Under the pieces are notes generated by a model. The model worked only from the letters and a program-made list of their open reading frames with translations. It had not been told where the DNA came from and ran no database searches. 64,000 nucleotides of DNA, from positions 2,954,001 to 3,018,000 of the forward strand of contig NZ_JABBPK010000001.1 in the NCBI RefSeq assembly GCF_012933555.1, written 5' to 3'. A program made the translations under genes and the position numbers. This document shows positions 8,716 to 17,663 of the stretch, piece after piece (within the stretch, counting starts at the first letter, position 1; each line of letters opens with the position of its first letter). Source of the DNA: Niallia alba. GTDB lineage: Bacteria > Bacillota > Bacilli > Bacillales > Cytobacillaceae.

Positions 8716-8955
8716 TCAATAACTATAATTTTTCTTTTCTTCTTGAAATAGATATTGTTCCCAAGCCTCATCAAAAACACGCATACTTTGCAAATAGTGA
8801 CCATTTAATTCTAAATATTCACTGATCTCATCATAGTCAAAACTATTCTTTGGAAAATCATGATCAAGATAAGCTTCATTTGCAAATTCACTAATTTGAT
8901 CATTTGGTTCAGGATGTCGAAACTTCATTAAAAAATGATAAAAGGATTTAGTCAT
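8716..8955 (-). CDS. yozE: YozE-family protein (UPF0346)
   Basis: 79 residues from the ATG at 8955 (MTKSFYHFL…), preceded by AAGGTGAG. An upstream in-frame start would add seven residues. The family core is clear: FRHPEPNDQISEFANEAY, then FPKNSFDYDEISEYLELN and FDEAWEQY. The family folds as a small helical SAM-like domain of unknown role. Terminator directly downstream. Confidence 0.88.
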   Translation of the reverse strand: MTKSFYHFLMKFRHPEPNDQISEFANEAYLDHDFPKNSFDYDEISEYLELNGHYLQSMRVFDEAWEQYLFQEEKKNYSY

Positions 8956-9195
8956 GCTCTCACCTTCCTTGATCAATTGATATAACGTATACTATACATA
9001 AATGAAAATAATGGTGCAAGTGATTTACCTAATTTGAAACAAGCACATATTGATCAGGATATCTTATTGTCTATCAATCACTGTCTTCTGTTATTAAACA
9101 CCAGTAAATTACTGCTTACCTTGTCCTTTAAAAGGGTAATTTAATCGTAATAGTACTGTGTTTTCTTTAAAAAGGAGGAAAAATTAAAAAGCAAT

Positions 9196-10269
9196 ATGAA
9201 AAAGGGATTAAAATACATTATTTACTCGCTTATTTTTATCGTTATTATAAGTATGTTTTATTTATTAATTGATTCGAAACAACCGGAAAGAAATGTCTAT
9301 AAAAAAATTGCTGATGGAAAACAGGTCAACTATTTAATTGTCGGTGATAGTATAGGTCGTAGCTCAGGAGCTAGCAATAACCATAGAAAATGGTTTCAAC
9401 TTGTAGAGAGAAGTTTAACAAAAAAATACGGAGGATCTTTTAAAAGACATTTAGTTGTACAAAGTGGCGCTACAGCATTTGAAGGCTTATATAAATTGAA
9501 AAATAGCTTATCTAAAGATGTTGATTTAGTATTCATTGTGTTTGGAGAAAATGATCGAAAATATATGGACGATAAGCAATTTTACTTCTTTTATCAATCT
9601 TTATTAGAAGAAATCGTCATCCGTCATCCGCATGCAGAATTAGTGACAATTACGGAAAGTAGTCTAGATAACGAGGATTTTGTTCACATAATTAAACAAT
9701 TATCAAAAGAATTTTATGCTACCAATATCGATATGAGAATTCCTTTTCGAAACTCTGGTCTATCCACTGAACGTTTAACAAATGATCTGGTACATCCAAA
9801 TGATTATGGTTACTATTTATATGCACAAGCAGTTGTTGATACAATGAACAAAGCAATTCGGGAGAAAAAAACCGTTCTCACTTCCACTATTCCAGTTAAA
9901 GAAGTATCTAGTCTAGAAATGAATACTCTTCATCCATTTCATTCAATTGATCCTTCTTTTAAAAACGAAGCAGGCTTTTATACATCGAATAAAATTGGCG
10001 CTGATATTGAATATCATTTTTCCGGATCTTTTTTAGGAGTGAACGTAATTAGAAGTGAAAAAGGTGGCATGATAGATGTTTTTGTAGATGATAACTATGT
10101 GACAACTATATCCACATGGTGGCCGTTTAAGAAAGAAAGATCCTTATATGTCACGAGTGGATTAACCGATCGGAATCATACAGTTACCTTTCAATTATCT
10201 GCAAATAAATCAAGGTATAACATAACAGATCAACAACTAGTTCAAATTTCTTCTATTATTACTAATTAA
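9196..10269 (+). CDS. Membrane-anchored SGNH/GDSL hydrolase-like protein
   Basis: 357 residues. One N-terminal membrane anchor (about 6-25), then an SGNH domain: block I LIVGDSIGRSSGAS (nucleophile Ser about 54), a block with FGENDRK (in place of the usual GxND Asn), and block V DLVHPNDYGY (Asp/His). A C-terminal β-rich domain (about 240-357) could bind carbohydrate. Such proteins deacylate cell-wall or extracellular polysaccharides. The substrate is not visible here. The AAGGAGG site is unusually far (about 17 bp) from the ATG. A strong hairpin terminator follows. Confidence 0.8.
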   Translation: MKKGLKYIIYSLIFIVIISMFYLLIDSKQPERNVYKKIADGKQVNYLIVGDSIGRSSGASNNHRKWFQLVERSLTKKYGGSFKRHLVVQSGATAFEGLYKLKNSLSKDVDLVFIVFGENDRKYMDDKQFYFFYQSLLEEIVIRHPHAELVTITESSLDNEDFVHIIKQLSKEFYATNIDMRIPFRNSGLSTERLTNDLVHPNDYGYYLYAQAVVDTMNKAIREKKTVLTSTIPVKEVSSLEMNTLHPFHSIDPSFKNEAGFYTSNKIGADIEYHFSGSFLGVNVIRSEKGGMIDVFVDDNYVTTISTWWPFKKERSLYVTSGLTDRNHTVTFQLSANKSRYNITDQQLVQISSIITN

Positions 10270-10304
10270 CATGATCTTTTGAGAAAAAGCATTTTCAACC
10301 AAAT

Positions 10305-10360
10305 AACCCCAAACAATTATACGTACATGCTAAGAAAAGTTCGTATAATTGTTTGGGGTT
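10305..10360 (+). terminator. Long-stem terminator after SGNH gene (R2-type palindrome)
   Basis: Perfect 19-bp stem AACCCCAAACAATTATACG with its complement, an 18-nt loop, then TTTATT. Nearly the same palindrome (CAAACAATTATACG) recurs at 57849 and 61914, so this terminator belongs to a repeat family. Confidence 0.9.
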
Positions 10361-10374
10361 TTATTCATTTTAAA

Positions 10375-10481
10375 AGGAAGGTTTGTGGTGATCACCCGCA
10401 GACGGAATACACTTCGCTTTCCATGGGGCGAGCGCCAAGCCTCTCGCTTCTTAAGTTCCAGCGCGGGGTCTGCCTCTCCTT
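10375..10481. repeat. GC-rich R2 repeat body, partial copy
   Basis: Contains GGAATACACTTCGCTTTCCA, shared with copies at about 47930 and 57955, and CCATGGGGCGAGCGCCAAGC, shared with the miniature transposon at 37106. It abuts the msrB stop. Confidence 0.65.
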
Positions 10482-10907
10482 CTATTTAAACAATCGCAAG
10501 TACTTTCCGTAACCTTTTTCTTCAAGCTCTTCTTTGGGGATAAATTTCATCGCAGCTGAATTCATACAGTAACGTAAACCAGTTGGATTTGGTCCATCAT
10601 TGAACACATGACCTAAATGGGAATCCGCTTCTTTACTTCTCACTTCGGTACGAATCATGCCATGACTTGTATCCTTCTTTTCTATTAATTCCTCTTCATC
10701 GATTGGTTTTGTAAAGCTTGGCCAACCGCAACCCGCATCATATTTATCTAGAGAACTAAACAACGGTTTTCCAGAAACAACATCTACATAAATACCTTCT
10801 GAAAACTCATCCCAGTAGTCATTACGAAATGGTGGTTCAGTTCCATTATTTTGAGTTACTTCATATTGGATTGGTGTTAAATTTTCTTTTAATTTATTTT
10901 TTTCCAT
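10482..10907 (-). CDS. msrB: Peptide methionine-(R)-sulfoxide reductase MsrB
   Basis: 141 residues from the ATG at 10907, which overlaps the msrA stop (TAATG) and has GGAGAG upstream. An ATG 15 bp further up is less likely. Family motifs: [21 protein letters not shown] and [13 protein letters not shown], whose Cys is the catalytic residue. The zinc CxxC pairs of many MsrB are absent, as in other Bacillus MsrB. It reduces the R-diastereomer of protein methionine sulfoxide. Translationally coupled to msrA. Confidence 0.96.
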   Translation of the reverse strand: MEKNKLKENLTPIQYEVTQNNGTEPPFRNDYWDEFSEGIYVDVVSGKPLFSSLDKYDAGCGWPSFTKPIDEEELIEKKDTSHGMIRTEVRSKEADSHLGHVFNDGPNPTGLRYCMNSAAMKFIPKEELEEKGYGKYLRLFK

Positions 10908-11440
10908 TAATTCTCTCTCCAATTCGATTGAATATATGATGCACGACCTGAACCAATATGATAACGATTATAATGTTCAGGATTTTTTTTATAATAATCC
11001 TGATGATACTCTTCAGCAGGATAAAATGTTGAAGCTGGAAGTATTTTTGTTGCTATCGGTTTGTTAAATTTTCCGCTTGCTTCTAATTGCTGCTTCGATG
11101 CTTCAGCTAAGTTCTTCTGCTCTTCAGTGTGATAAAAAATTACTGTTTGATAAGATTGTCCACGGTCATAGAATTGACCACCAGGATCAGTTGGATCAAT
11201 TTGTTGCCAATAGATATTAAGAAGTTTTTCATAAGAGTACACACTCGGATCATACGTAATTTGAACCGCCTCATAATGTCCTGTCGTCTCTGAACAAACT
11301 TCTTTATATGTTGGATTTTCTTTATGACCACCTGTATATCCTGAAATAACTTTCATGATTCCAGGCTCTTGATCAAAAGGCTTAACCATACACCAGAAAC
11401 AGCCACCTGCAAATGTTGCTAATTCCGTATTCTTTTCCAC
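10907..11440 (-). CDS. msrA: Peptide methionine-(S)-sulfoxide reductase MsrA
   Basis: 177 residues, the typical length. Catalytic motif GGCFWCM (Cys about 15) lies near the N-terminus, with [17 protein letters not shown] and [17 protein letters not shown] of the MsrA fold. It reduces the S-diastereomer of methionine sulfoxide using thioredoxin. First gene of the msrA-msrB pair, a standard oxidative-damage repair operon. Confidence 0.97.
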   Translation of the reverse strand: MEKNTELATFAGGCFWCMVKPFDQEPGIMKVISGYTGGHKENPTYKEVCSETTGHYEAVQITYDPSVYSYEKLLNIYWQQIDPTDPGGQFYDRGQSYQTVIFYHTEEQKNLAEASKQQLEASGKFNKPIATKILPASTFYPAEEYHQDYYKKNPEHYNRYHIGSGRASYIQSNWREN

Positions 11441-11582
11441 TTAAACAGCCCCTTTTAAAAACATTCTCCTCTTTTTATTCCCTTATATGTTTGATTTCAC
11501 ACTATTAGCTTAATGTTTAATGTAGAAATATGCAAAAAATAAAGCCTTTATTGATTAAATAATTAATTATCCCTTGCTTTTT

Positions 11583-11742
11583 ATAAAGTGAAACTTCCAT
11601 CAGTGGGGGTTTTCCTTCCTCCCCCACTGATGGTTAGTTGAACCATTCAGACCTTTACGGACAGTTGATCTCCCACCTATCTTCCTCGTATTCTCCTAAG
11701 CTTGAGGCGGAAGTCTTACTGGCCGTTAAGAGTGGGATAAAA
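11583..11742. repeat. R1 repeat, copy 3
   Basis: Close to consensus. Hairpin I CATCAGTGGGGG/CCCCCACTGATG is perfect. Hairpin II has ACGGACAGT against ACTGGCCGT. It lies 33 bp past the rsgA stop. Confidence 0.9.
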
Positions 11743-11775
11743 CAAGGATTCATCCATTTTCATAGATGACACAGA

Positions 11776-12828
11776 TCATCTCTTCCTAAATTGCTTTGTC
11801 GTGCATTTCCATTTCTTCTTCTCATCAGACTTTGCCTTTTTATCTTGACGTCTTTCTAAAAAAGCTAATTCCCTTAATAATTTTTTATAGCTTTGCAGTC
11901 TTTCTTCTTCCAATTCTCCCTCTTCAATAGCAAGTTTCACAGCACACCCCATTTCTTTTTCATGCTGACAATCTCTAAATTTACAACTTGCTGCAAGCTC
12001 TTCTATTTCTGAAAAACTGTTAGAAATCCCGTCTTCACTATTCCATAATTGAAGCTCTCTCATCCCTGGAGTATCGATTAAAATCGCATTATTTGGTAAT
12101 AACACCATTTCCCGGTTAGTCGTAGTATGCCTACCTTTTGCATCTGTATCTCTAATTTCTTGTACTTCCTGTTTTTCATAACCACACAAATAATTCGTTA
12201 ATGTCGACTTCCCCACACCAGATGATCCTAATAAAGCAACTGTCTTTCCAGGATGAAGATATGTTTTCAACTGATTCAATCCGATATTATTTACAACACT
12301 TATCGTTATTACAGGTATCCCCAAAGCGACTGATTCAACTACCCTTAATTTTTCGCTTAAATCTGCTGTTAGGTCGGCTTTCGTTAACACAATAACCGGA
12401 CTCGCACCACTTTCCCATGTTAAGGTTACATATCTCTCTAATCTTCTTATATTTAAATCTTCATTTAAAGAATTGACCAAAAAAATCATATCTATATTTG
12501 CTGCTACTATTTGTTCTTCTGTATTGTTCCCTGCTACTTTTCTCGAAAATTTGCTTTTTCGCGGCAAAATATTAGTAATCGTTCCTTTTGCTTCGGCACT
12601 TCTTGGGGTAAGAATAACCCAATCTCCTACAGCAGGGTATCCCTCTCTTGATTGTGCACCGTAAGCTAATTTTCCGGAAACCTCACATAACAGCTCTCCG
12701 TAAACAGTCCACACACGATACATTCTTTTATGTTCTAAAGAAATTCTACCAATTATTTGATTTACCTTTGCTATCTTTTCATATGCTTCTTTTACATTAT
12801 CATTAAAACCGATATGCGTTAATTCCAT
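11776..12828 (-). CDS. rsgA: RsgA-type circularly permuted ribosome-biogenesis GTPase (paralogue)
   Basis: 350 residues from the ATG at 12828, with TTGGAGG eight bases upstream. An OB-fold N-terminus is followed by the permuted GTPase order: G4 LTKAD, then G1 LLGSSGVGKST, then G3 DTPGM. A C-terminal zinc knuckle has CKFRDCQHEKEMGC (Cys-Cys-His-Cys). RsgA binds the 30S subunit late in assembly. At 350 residues it is longer than the about 298-residue YloQ/RsgA in the main Bacillus locus, so it is likely a second copy. Its leader contains a promoter, a leader peptide and an attenuator, which suggests induction by translational stress (inference). Confidence 0.92.
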   Translation of the reverse strand: MELTHIGFNDNVKEAYEKIAKVNQIIGRISLEHKRMYRVWTVYGELLCEVSGKLAYGAQSREGYPAVGDWVILTPRSAEAKGTITNILPRKSKFSRKVAGNNTEEQIVAANIDMIFLVNSLNEDLNIRRLERYVTLTWESGASPVIVLTKADLTADLSEKLRVVESVALGIPVITISVVNNIGLNQLKTYLHPGKTVALLGSSGVGKSTLTNYLCGYEKQEVQEIRDTDAKGRHTTTNREMVLLPNNAILIDTPGMRELQLWNSEDGISNSFSEIEELAASCKFRDCQHEKEMGCAVKLAIEEGELEEERLQSYKKLLRELAFLERRQDKKAKSDEKKKWKCTTKQFRKR

Positions 12829-12857
12829 GTATTGACCTCCAAATATTTGCAAAATAA

Positions 12858-12887
12858 AAAACCATGATGCATACAGCCCATGGTTTT
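12858..12887 (-). terminator. Attenuator terminator in the rsgA leader
   Basis: On the minus strand AAAACCATG pairs perfectly with CATGGTTTT (9 bp, 12-nt loop), followed by TTATTTT. It ends 29 bp before the rsgA ATG, so if it forms it would stop transcription before the gene. Its loop (12869-12880) is exactly complementary to 12980-12991. Confidence 0.85.
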
Positions 12888-12991
12888 CTTACAAACAATT
12901 AAAAGTTTTAACAAGAGAACGCATATTAACCACATAAAATGCGGCCAAGAATAAAATACGTACTATTGTGATAACCGTTTGGGCTGTATGC
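12869..12991 (-). promoter_or_regulatory. Competing antiterminator pairing in the rsgA leader
   Basis: GCATACAGCCCA (minus strand 12991-12980, inside the leader peptide) is the perfect complement of TGGGCTGTATGC (12880-12869), which forms the loop and inner arm of the terminator. The 12-bp helix and the terminator cannot both form. A further small hairpin, CGCAT/ATGCG (about 12919-12943), lies between. Confidence 0.75.
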
Positions 12992-13031
12992 TATATAAAA
13001 TACTCGACTTAAAAAATGTATTTTTGCTCAT
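12963..13031 (-). CDS. 22-residue leader peptide upstream of rsgA
   Basis: ATG at 13031, preceded by AAAGGGG at 13042-13048, and TAG at 12963-12965. The product starts MSKNTFFKSSILYS and ends IQPKRLSQ. Codons 14-18 overlap the 5' arm of the antiterminator helix, so ribosomes on this frame would cover it. Size, position and overlap are those of leader peptides that control attenuation of translation-stress genes. Confidence 0.7.
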   Translation of the reverse strand: MSKNTFFKSSILYSIQPKRLSQ

Positions 13032-13062
13032 AAAACATCAGCCCCTTTCATTTAATAACTTT

Positions 13063-13091
13063 ATTATATAAATTTTCCAACAAATTGTAAA
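13063..13091 (-). promoter_or_regulatory. Sigma-A promoter of the rsgA leader transcript
   Basis: Minus strand TTTACA (13091-13086), 17-bp spacer, TATAAT (13068-13063). Transcription should start near 13056, giving a leader of about 228 nt. Confidence 0.8.
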
Positions 13092-13240
13092 GTAAATTTC
13101 CCCCTCTGACATTAGGCACTTTCCCTAATCTTTTGGCATATTCTATTTTCAGAAGGCTCTTTCTAAAAAGTCAACTTACAGGATTTACTTTTAAATCGCT
13201 TAGAAAACAGCATTAAAGATAACGAATAGGAGGAATTTCT

Positions 13241-13999
13241 ATGCCACAAAATCACTATCACTCGATACATGAAGCTGGTATGTATAATGTATTAAGTGAT
13301 TATTATAAATATACGAATCCAGAATTACATGTTTATTATTATCATAAACACCTTCTAAGCTTGAAACATGCTTTTAGCCATGAGGAGAAATCTGCTATTG
13401 TCGCTGATGTTGATCGGCAGAAAGAATATGGGAAAATCAGAATATTACATGGTTCGCAAAACTTGGCAATTGTTGATATCTATATTAACGGTATGCGTAT
13501 GTTTAAAGAGGTGTCCTTTAAAACAATGAGCAATGATTTAACATTGCCGGCAGGAAAATACCAAATTGATATTTATGAAACTGGAAAAATGATTGATGCC
13601 TTATGCAGTCAGAAAATTAGTGTGGAGAGCAACATATATCATACTTTCGCTTTTTCTGGCTCTGAGAAGAAAATAAAGATCCATTCTTTTCCCGAATATA
13701 CAGTTGTCCCACCTAACGAAACAAAATTACGATTTATTCAACTGGCAGAAAACTTGCCAACAATTGATATCGCTGTTCAAAAAGGCGATACCGTCTTTCC
13801 TTCCATCCTTTATAAAGGAGCTAGCTCTTATTTAGGTTTGTATCCAATGACCGTTAACTTAGAGGCAAGAAATGCAGAAACAAAAGAAGTAATAATCGCA
13901 TTTCCACCAATACGGTTAGAAGCTGATAAAACATACAGTGCAATTATTGTGGAAGGACACGAAGACAAACGATGTGAATTACTGTTATTTTCCTGTTAA
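13241..13999 (+). CDS. DUF4397-domain protein
   Basis: 252 residues with no signal peptide. The region from about 65 onward (YGKIRILHGSQNLAIVDIYINGMRMFKEVSFKTMS) is the start of a DUF4397 domain, a β-sandwich common in Bacillus surface or spore proteins. A second similar unit follows about residue 160 (TKLRFIQLAENLPTIDIAVQKG). The N-terminal 60 residues are His/Tyr-rich (YYYHKH). Ribosome site AGGAGG. It converges with ypmS on a shared terminator. Function unknown. Confidence 0.8.
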   Translation: MPQNHYHSIHEAGMYNVLSDYYKYTNPELHVYYYHKHLLSLKHAFSHEEKSAIVADVDRQKEYGKIRILHGSQNLAIVDIYINGMRMFKEVSFKTMSNDLTLPAGKYQIDIYETGKMIDALCSQKISVESNIYHTFAFSGSEKKIKIHSFPEYTVVPPNETKLRFIQLAENLPTIDIAVQKGDTVFPSILYKGASSYLGLYPMTVNLEARNAETKEVIIAFPPIRLEADKTYSAIIVEGHEDKRCELLLFSC

Positions 14000-14006
14000 A
14001 AAAAAA

Positions 14007-14088
14007 GGCTATTCCATCACGCTTCTGCAAAAACAATCTAGCATGCTTAATCGTTTTGTTTTCACATGAGACTTTAAATGGAATAGCC
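14007..14088. terminator. Bidirectional terminator between DUF4397 gene and ypmS
   Basis: GGCTATTCCAT and ATGGAATAGCC form an 11-bp stem with a long (about 60 nt) partly structured loop, A-rich on the left side. Confidence 0.6.
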
Positions 14089-14101
14089 CTTAGTATTATG
14101 C

Positions 14102-14677
14102 TTATTCAGTTGGCAGTAACAAGTTAAATTGAATAATATTTTGTTCTAAATCAAATGTTATCGCTTCTATAAGCATTCCATTTTTCAGGTCCATTTTTGT
14201 TAAATGAACATATATTTCTTCATCCTCTGGGTTTATATCAACCCATTCTGGGAAGTTATATTGATTAGCGATAAAATTCATAACATAAGAAACTGGCAGT
14301 GGCAGCTGACCAATACTGATTTCTTTTTGCTTTAATAATAAATCTCCGTTTTCTAATGCAATGGGTTCAAAGGACAACTTCATTTGAATATCTGTATTAA
14401 ATATTGGCAAGGTACCGTATAACTCTACTTGATCCGCTATATTAATTTCATAATGAATGGGTCCATTAAGTCCTTCTTTTTCTAAATAATGATTAATTAA
14501 CTTAGTTAAGTCCTCACGATTTGTCGTAACAGCAAAAGGTACTTCTTCCCGTTCTTTTTTCTTGATGATTGGTGACTTCTCGACAGGTTTAAATATCAGA
14601 ATAGCTAAAAAGATAATACAAACTACGAGAACACCTACTAATGTTAAAAATGCTACTTTCCACTTATTGTTAAACAA
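14102..14677 (-). CDS. ypmS: YpmS-family membrane-anchored protein (DUF2140)
   Basis: 191 residues. One N-terminal membrane segment (about 8-30, VAFLTLVGVLVVCIIFLAIL), then an extracytoplasmic domain including VTTNREDLTKLINHYLEKEG and SIGQLPLPVSYVMNFIANQY, typical of YpmS. Function unknown. The start lies 10 bp from the upstream ypmR stop, so the two form an operon as in B. subtilis. Confidence 0.88.
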   Translation of the reverse strand: MFNNKWKVAFLTLVGVLVVCIIFLAILIFKPVEKSPIIKKKEREEVPFAVTTNREDLTKLINHYLEKEGLNGPIHYEINIADQVELYGTLPIFNTDIQMKLSFEPIALENGDLLLKQKEISIGQLPLPVSYVMNFIANQYNFPEWVDINPEDEEIYVHLTKMDLKNGMLIEAITFDLEQNIIQFNLLLPTE

Positions 14678-14687
14678 CCTTTTCTCC

Positions 14688-15500
14688 TCAATTCTCTGTT
14701 TGCAAATTCTCTAGTATTTCAGCTAACGGTGCTGTTAACATCTTATTATATATAGCCTCTGCAATAAGCTGATACCCTTGGTCATTAGGATGAAAATAAT
14801 CTTCATACAGCAAATCTGAAGTTGGATTCTCAAAAATATTTTCAATGCTAACAAAATAAGTATGCTCATATTGTGCTAATACTTTTTCGCTCGTACGATT
14901 CCAATCTGCAACAATTTGATTCATTTCTTTTATATCAGAAAACATCTTTATAAATGGGTTATAAACCCCTACTAATATAATAACAGCATTAGGATTGTTT
15001 TCTCGTATAATTGACAATACCTCATTTAGGTTTCTTTCATAGTCACTTAATTGTTCATTAAAAGAATCAACTTGTAAATTGGTGAAGTTTTTTCGTACCA
15101 CTTTCATAATGTCATTTCCACCAATAGTAAGAATGACACCATCTGCTTTTTTAAGCGATTCACTAACTTCCTCTGTTTTAATTCTTTTTAATAACTGATC
15201 TGACCTGTTGCCCCTTACACCATAATTAATAAAATCCGCCTTATTTACCCCTTTTGTTTCTTCTAGCAAATTCTGCAGATAAGGAACATACCCACCTTTT
15301 CCTGTGCTGTCGCCAACACCTTGTGTAAGAGAGTCTCCAACAGATACTATTGATAATTCCTGTGGTAAAAAACTTACTGGAATATCCTTTTTTTCTGTTA
15401 CTACGATATCTTTTTCTGTATTATATAGTGTCTGATTAGAGCAGGAAACAAGCATTAAAAGAGAAATTAATAAAACAAGAAAGGTAAATGGTTTTTTCAT
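14688..15500 (-). CDS. ypmR: SGNH/GDSL-family lipoprotein (YpmR)
   Basis: About 270 residues from the second of two adjacent ATGs (15500), after AGGTAGGTGAA. Lipobox LVSC lies at about residue 20, giving a lipid-anchored extracytoplasmic protein. SGNH blocks: SVGDSLTQGVGDS (nucleophile Ser), YGVRGNRSDQL, TIGGNDIM (Asn) and DYFHPNDQGY (Asp/His). Likely an esterase or acyl hydrolase, substrate unknown. First gene of the ypmR-ypmS operon. Confidence 0.9.
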   Translation of the reverse strand: MKKPFTFLVLLISLLMLVSCSNQTLYNTEKDIVVTEKKDIPVSFLPQELSIVSVGDSLTQGVGDSTGKGGYVPYLQNLLEETKGVNKADFINYGVRGNRSDQLLKRIKTEEVSESLKKADGVILTIGGNDIMKVVRKNFTNLQVDSFNEQLSDYERNLNEVLSIIRENNPNAVIILVGVYNPFIKMFSDIKEMNQIVADWNRTSEKVLAQYEHTYFVSIENIFENPTSDLLYEDYFHPNDQGYQLIAEAIYNKMLTAPLAEILENLQTEN

Positions 15501-15668
15501 CATTTCACCTACCTTCATTTTTTATAGTATAGCATATTGGAGAGGGTTCGAAATTATTTTATGTACTTATTTTTTTACCAATAATCTCCCTCTATGCATC
15601 CAATTTCACTTTCAAAAGAGTAAAATAATTCTCTTGTTTTTGCTCATTCAATTTATCAAAAATTAGTC

Positions 15669-15712
15669 TTATCCCTTAACGGATAGTAAAAACCCACTGA
15701 TGGACGTTTTCT
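15669..15712. repeat. R1 repeat remnant, copy 4 (opposite orientation)
   Basis: Only the two ends remain, in reverse sense: TTATCCC…TTAACGGATAGTAA, then AAACCCACTGATGGACGTTT. The middle is deleted. It is the only R1 copy on the other strand. Confidence 0.6.
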
Positions 15713-15718
15713 TTGTTA

Positions 15719-17311
15719 CTAGTTTTGTGAGAGCGGAATGAAAATTTTAAAAGACGTTCCTCTTCCCTTTTCACTTTGTACTTCGATACGTCCATTCATC
15801 TGTTCAACCATTTGGTAACAAACCATTAGCCCCATTCCAGTCCCTTTTTCTTTCAATGAATAAAAAGCAGTACCTAATCGGTTTATCTCTTCTTCTGTCA
15901 TGCCAATACCAGTATCGGCTATTTCAAATACGCCATATTCTTTTGTTGAAGAGAGGCTAATTGTAACCGTTCCACCATTTTTCATTGCTTCAATTGCATT
16001 TTTTAAAATATTGATTAACACTTGCTTCAATTCGTTATTATTTGCTTCTATGTATACTTGCTGTATATTCTTTATAAAATGAATCCCTTTGCCCATCATT
16101 GCATAAGAGTGCATTAAATCAATCACTTTATTCGCTAAATCTGCACCATCGATCTTTTGAGATTGATCTACATCAGGTTTCGCAAGCGATAAATAATCAT
16201 TGATAATCGTTTCTGCACGATTCATTTCCTCAATCATTAGTTTAATATATGTTCTTTCCTCTTCACTCATATGTTCTTTTGCATAAAATATTTGCAAAAA
16301 ACCTTTAACTACAGTCATTGGATTTCTTATTTCATGTGCAACGGAAGCAGCTAGTTGACCAACAGCGTTCATCTTTTCCGCTTTCTGCAGTTCCCGATTC
16401 GTTTTCAAAAATTCTACAATATTATCCATTTGAGTAAGAGCTTCTTCCATCGTAGTTAATTGAAAATCCTTTGAAATCGTCCCAAGTTCTTTCGCTGTAT
16501 TAGTTAATCGATAAAAAAGGGAAGCGAGATTATCGACAACTTCATTATAGTTTTTCATTAAGCCCTGTAATTCAGGATTATCAATTACTTCCATTTTAAC
16601 ATCAAAATTCCCTACACTTATTTCATTTAAACCTATCATCATCTTGTTAATAGGACGAAGTATTTTATTTAACCATCTTCTGATAAAAAGGAAAATGAAG
16701 AGATAGCTAACAAGTATAAATAAGATTGTTTGGACAGCTAATTTTTTTAGAAAAATGAAGAGTTCACTAACTTTTCTCTCCACTCCTATAACTCCTACTA
16801 ATTGTCCCTTTTCGTCATTAATAGGAGTGAATGAACTCATATAATAATCTTCCTTACGTTTGTATATGCTACTATGCTGCATTTCATGCAATATTTGTGT
16901 TTTATTGTAAATAGGCATAATATTCTCAGCTAATGTATCTACATAATTGATTTCCTTTATTTGATCGTGTGAAGAAATAACGGCAATACTTGGTTGATTT
17001 TCATTTTCTGCAGTCATTGAAAAATAAAGGCTTTCCTCCATATCTGCTATGTTTTCCCTAAATTCAGACGAATATAAAACCTGTAACAGTTGTTCAGAAT
17101 CAAGATTCTTCCATTCCTTCATTTTCAAAGAAACATTTTCACTTAGTAATGTTAAGATTTCTTCTCCATCTTCTTCAACATGTATTTTTAGCTCTTTAAA
17201 ATGATGAAAGAAAATTATGGTTATAAAAACCATTAGAAAGAAGAAGGGCAGAAAAAAAGATAATAATTGATATTTATTCACAAACGGAATATTGCAAATT
17301 TTTTTTATCAT
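15719..17311 (-). CDS. Membrane sensor histidine kinase (orphan)
   Basis: About 530 residues from the ATG at 17311, which has AGGTGG upstream (a GTG at 17320 has none). Two membrane segments (about 15-38 and 190-210) enclose an extracytoplasmic sensor region of about 150 residues. A HAMP-like linker, a short coiled coil and the HisKA domain follow, with the phospho-acceptor in ASVAHEIRNPMTVVKGF. The HATPase_c domain has NILKNAIEAMKNGG (N box), DTGIGM and GTGMGL. The catalytic half resembles sporulation-type kinases. No response regulator is adjacent, so the partner is unknown and may be a phosphorelay protein such as Spo0F (inference). Confidence 0.9.
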   Translation of the reverse strand: MIKKICNIPFVNKYQLLSFFLPFFFLMVFITIIFFHHFKELKIHVEEDGEEILTLLSENVSLKMKEWKNLDSEQLLQVLYSSEFRENIADMEESLYFSMTAENENQPSIAVISSHDQIKEINYVDTLAENIMPIYNKTQILHEMQHSSIYKRKEDYYMSSFTPINDEKGQLVGVIGVERKVSELFIFLKKLAVQTILFILVSYLFIFLFIRRWLNKILRPINKMMIGLNEISVGNFDVKMEVIDNPELQGLMKNYNEVVDNLASLFYRLTNTAKELGTISKDFQLTTMEEALTQMDNIVEFLKTNRELQKAEKMNAVGQLAASVAHEIRNPMTVVKGFLQIFYAKEHMSEEERTYIKLMIEEMNRAETIINDYLSLAKPDVDQSQKIDGADLANKVIDLMHSYAMMGKGIHFIKNIQQVYIEANNNELKQVLINILKNAIEAMKNGGTVTISLSSTKEYGVFEIADTGIGMTEEEINRLGTAFYSLKEKGTGMGLMVCYQMVEQMNGRIEVQSEKGRGTSFKIFIPLSQN

Positions 17312-17578
17312 ACTGGCCACCTATTTCTTGTATTCCTTCGTGTTTAATAGACATACTGTAAAAAATTAACATGTTTACATATCCTTCATTTATTTAAATA
17401 GTTTTAAAAATAGTTTTGTAATTTAATTATATTTTGATTCGACATTTTCACTTAAATTCCCTTTAATTACTCCATTTTTTTTAAGAGAAATCCCATTTTG
17501 TATAATTTGCAATAATCCTCATAGAATTGCACACCATCAGCTCAAGTAAAGGGTATGTATTTCCTCAACTATAAATAA

Positions 17579-17605
17579 ACCCATCTTTATAAAATAAAGA
17601 TGGGC
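17579..17605 (-). terminator. Terminator of degV gene
   Basis: CCCATCTTTAT/ATAAAGATGGG stem, followed on the minus strand by TTTATTTATAG. Confidence 0.75.
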
Positions 17606-17663
17606 TCTCTGTTATATTTACAAGTATGCTATTATTTCAACTTTATAATGAAGAACGATACTA

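Noticed and set aside
8586-8804. 72-codon minus-strand frame overlapping the end of yozE
   Set aside because: It spans the yozE terminator hairpin and has no ribosome site.
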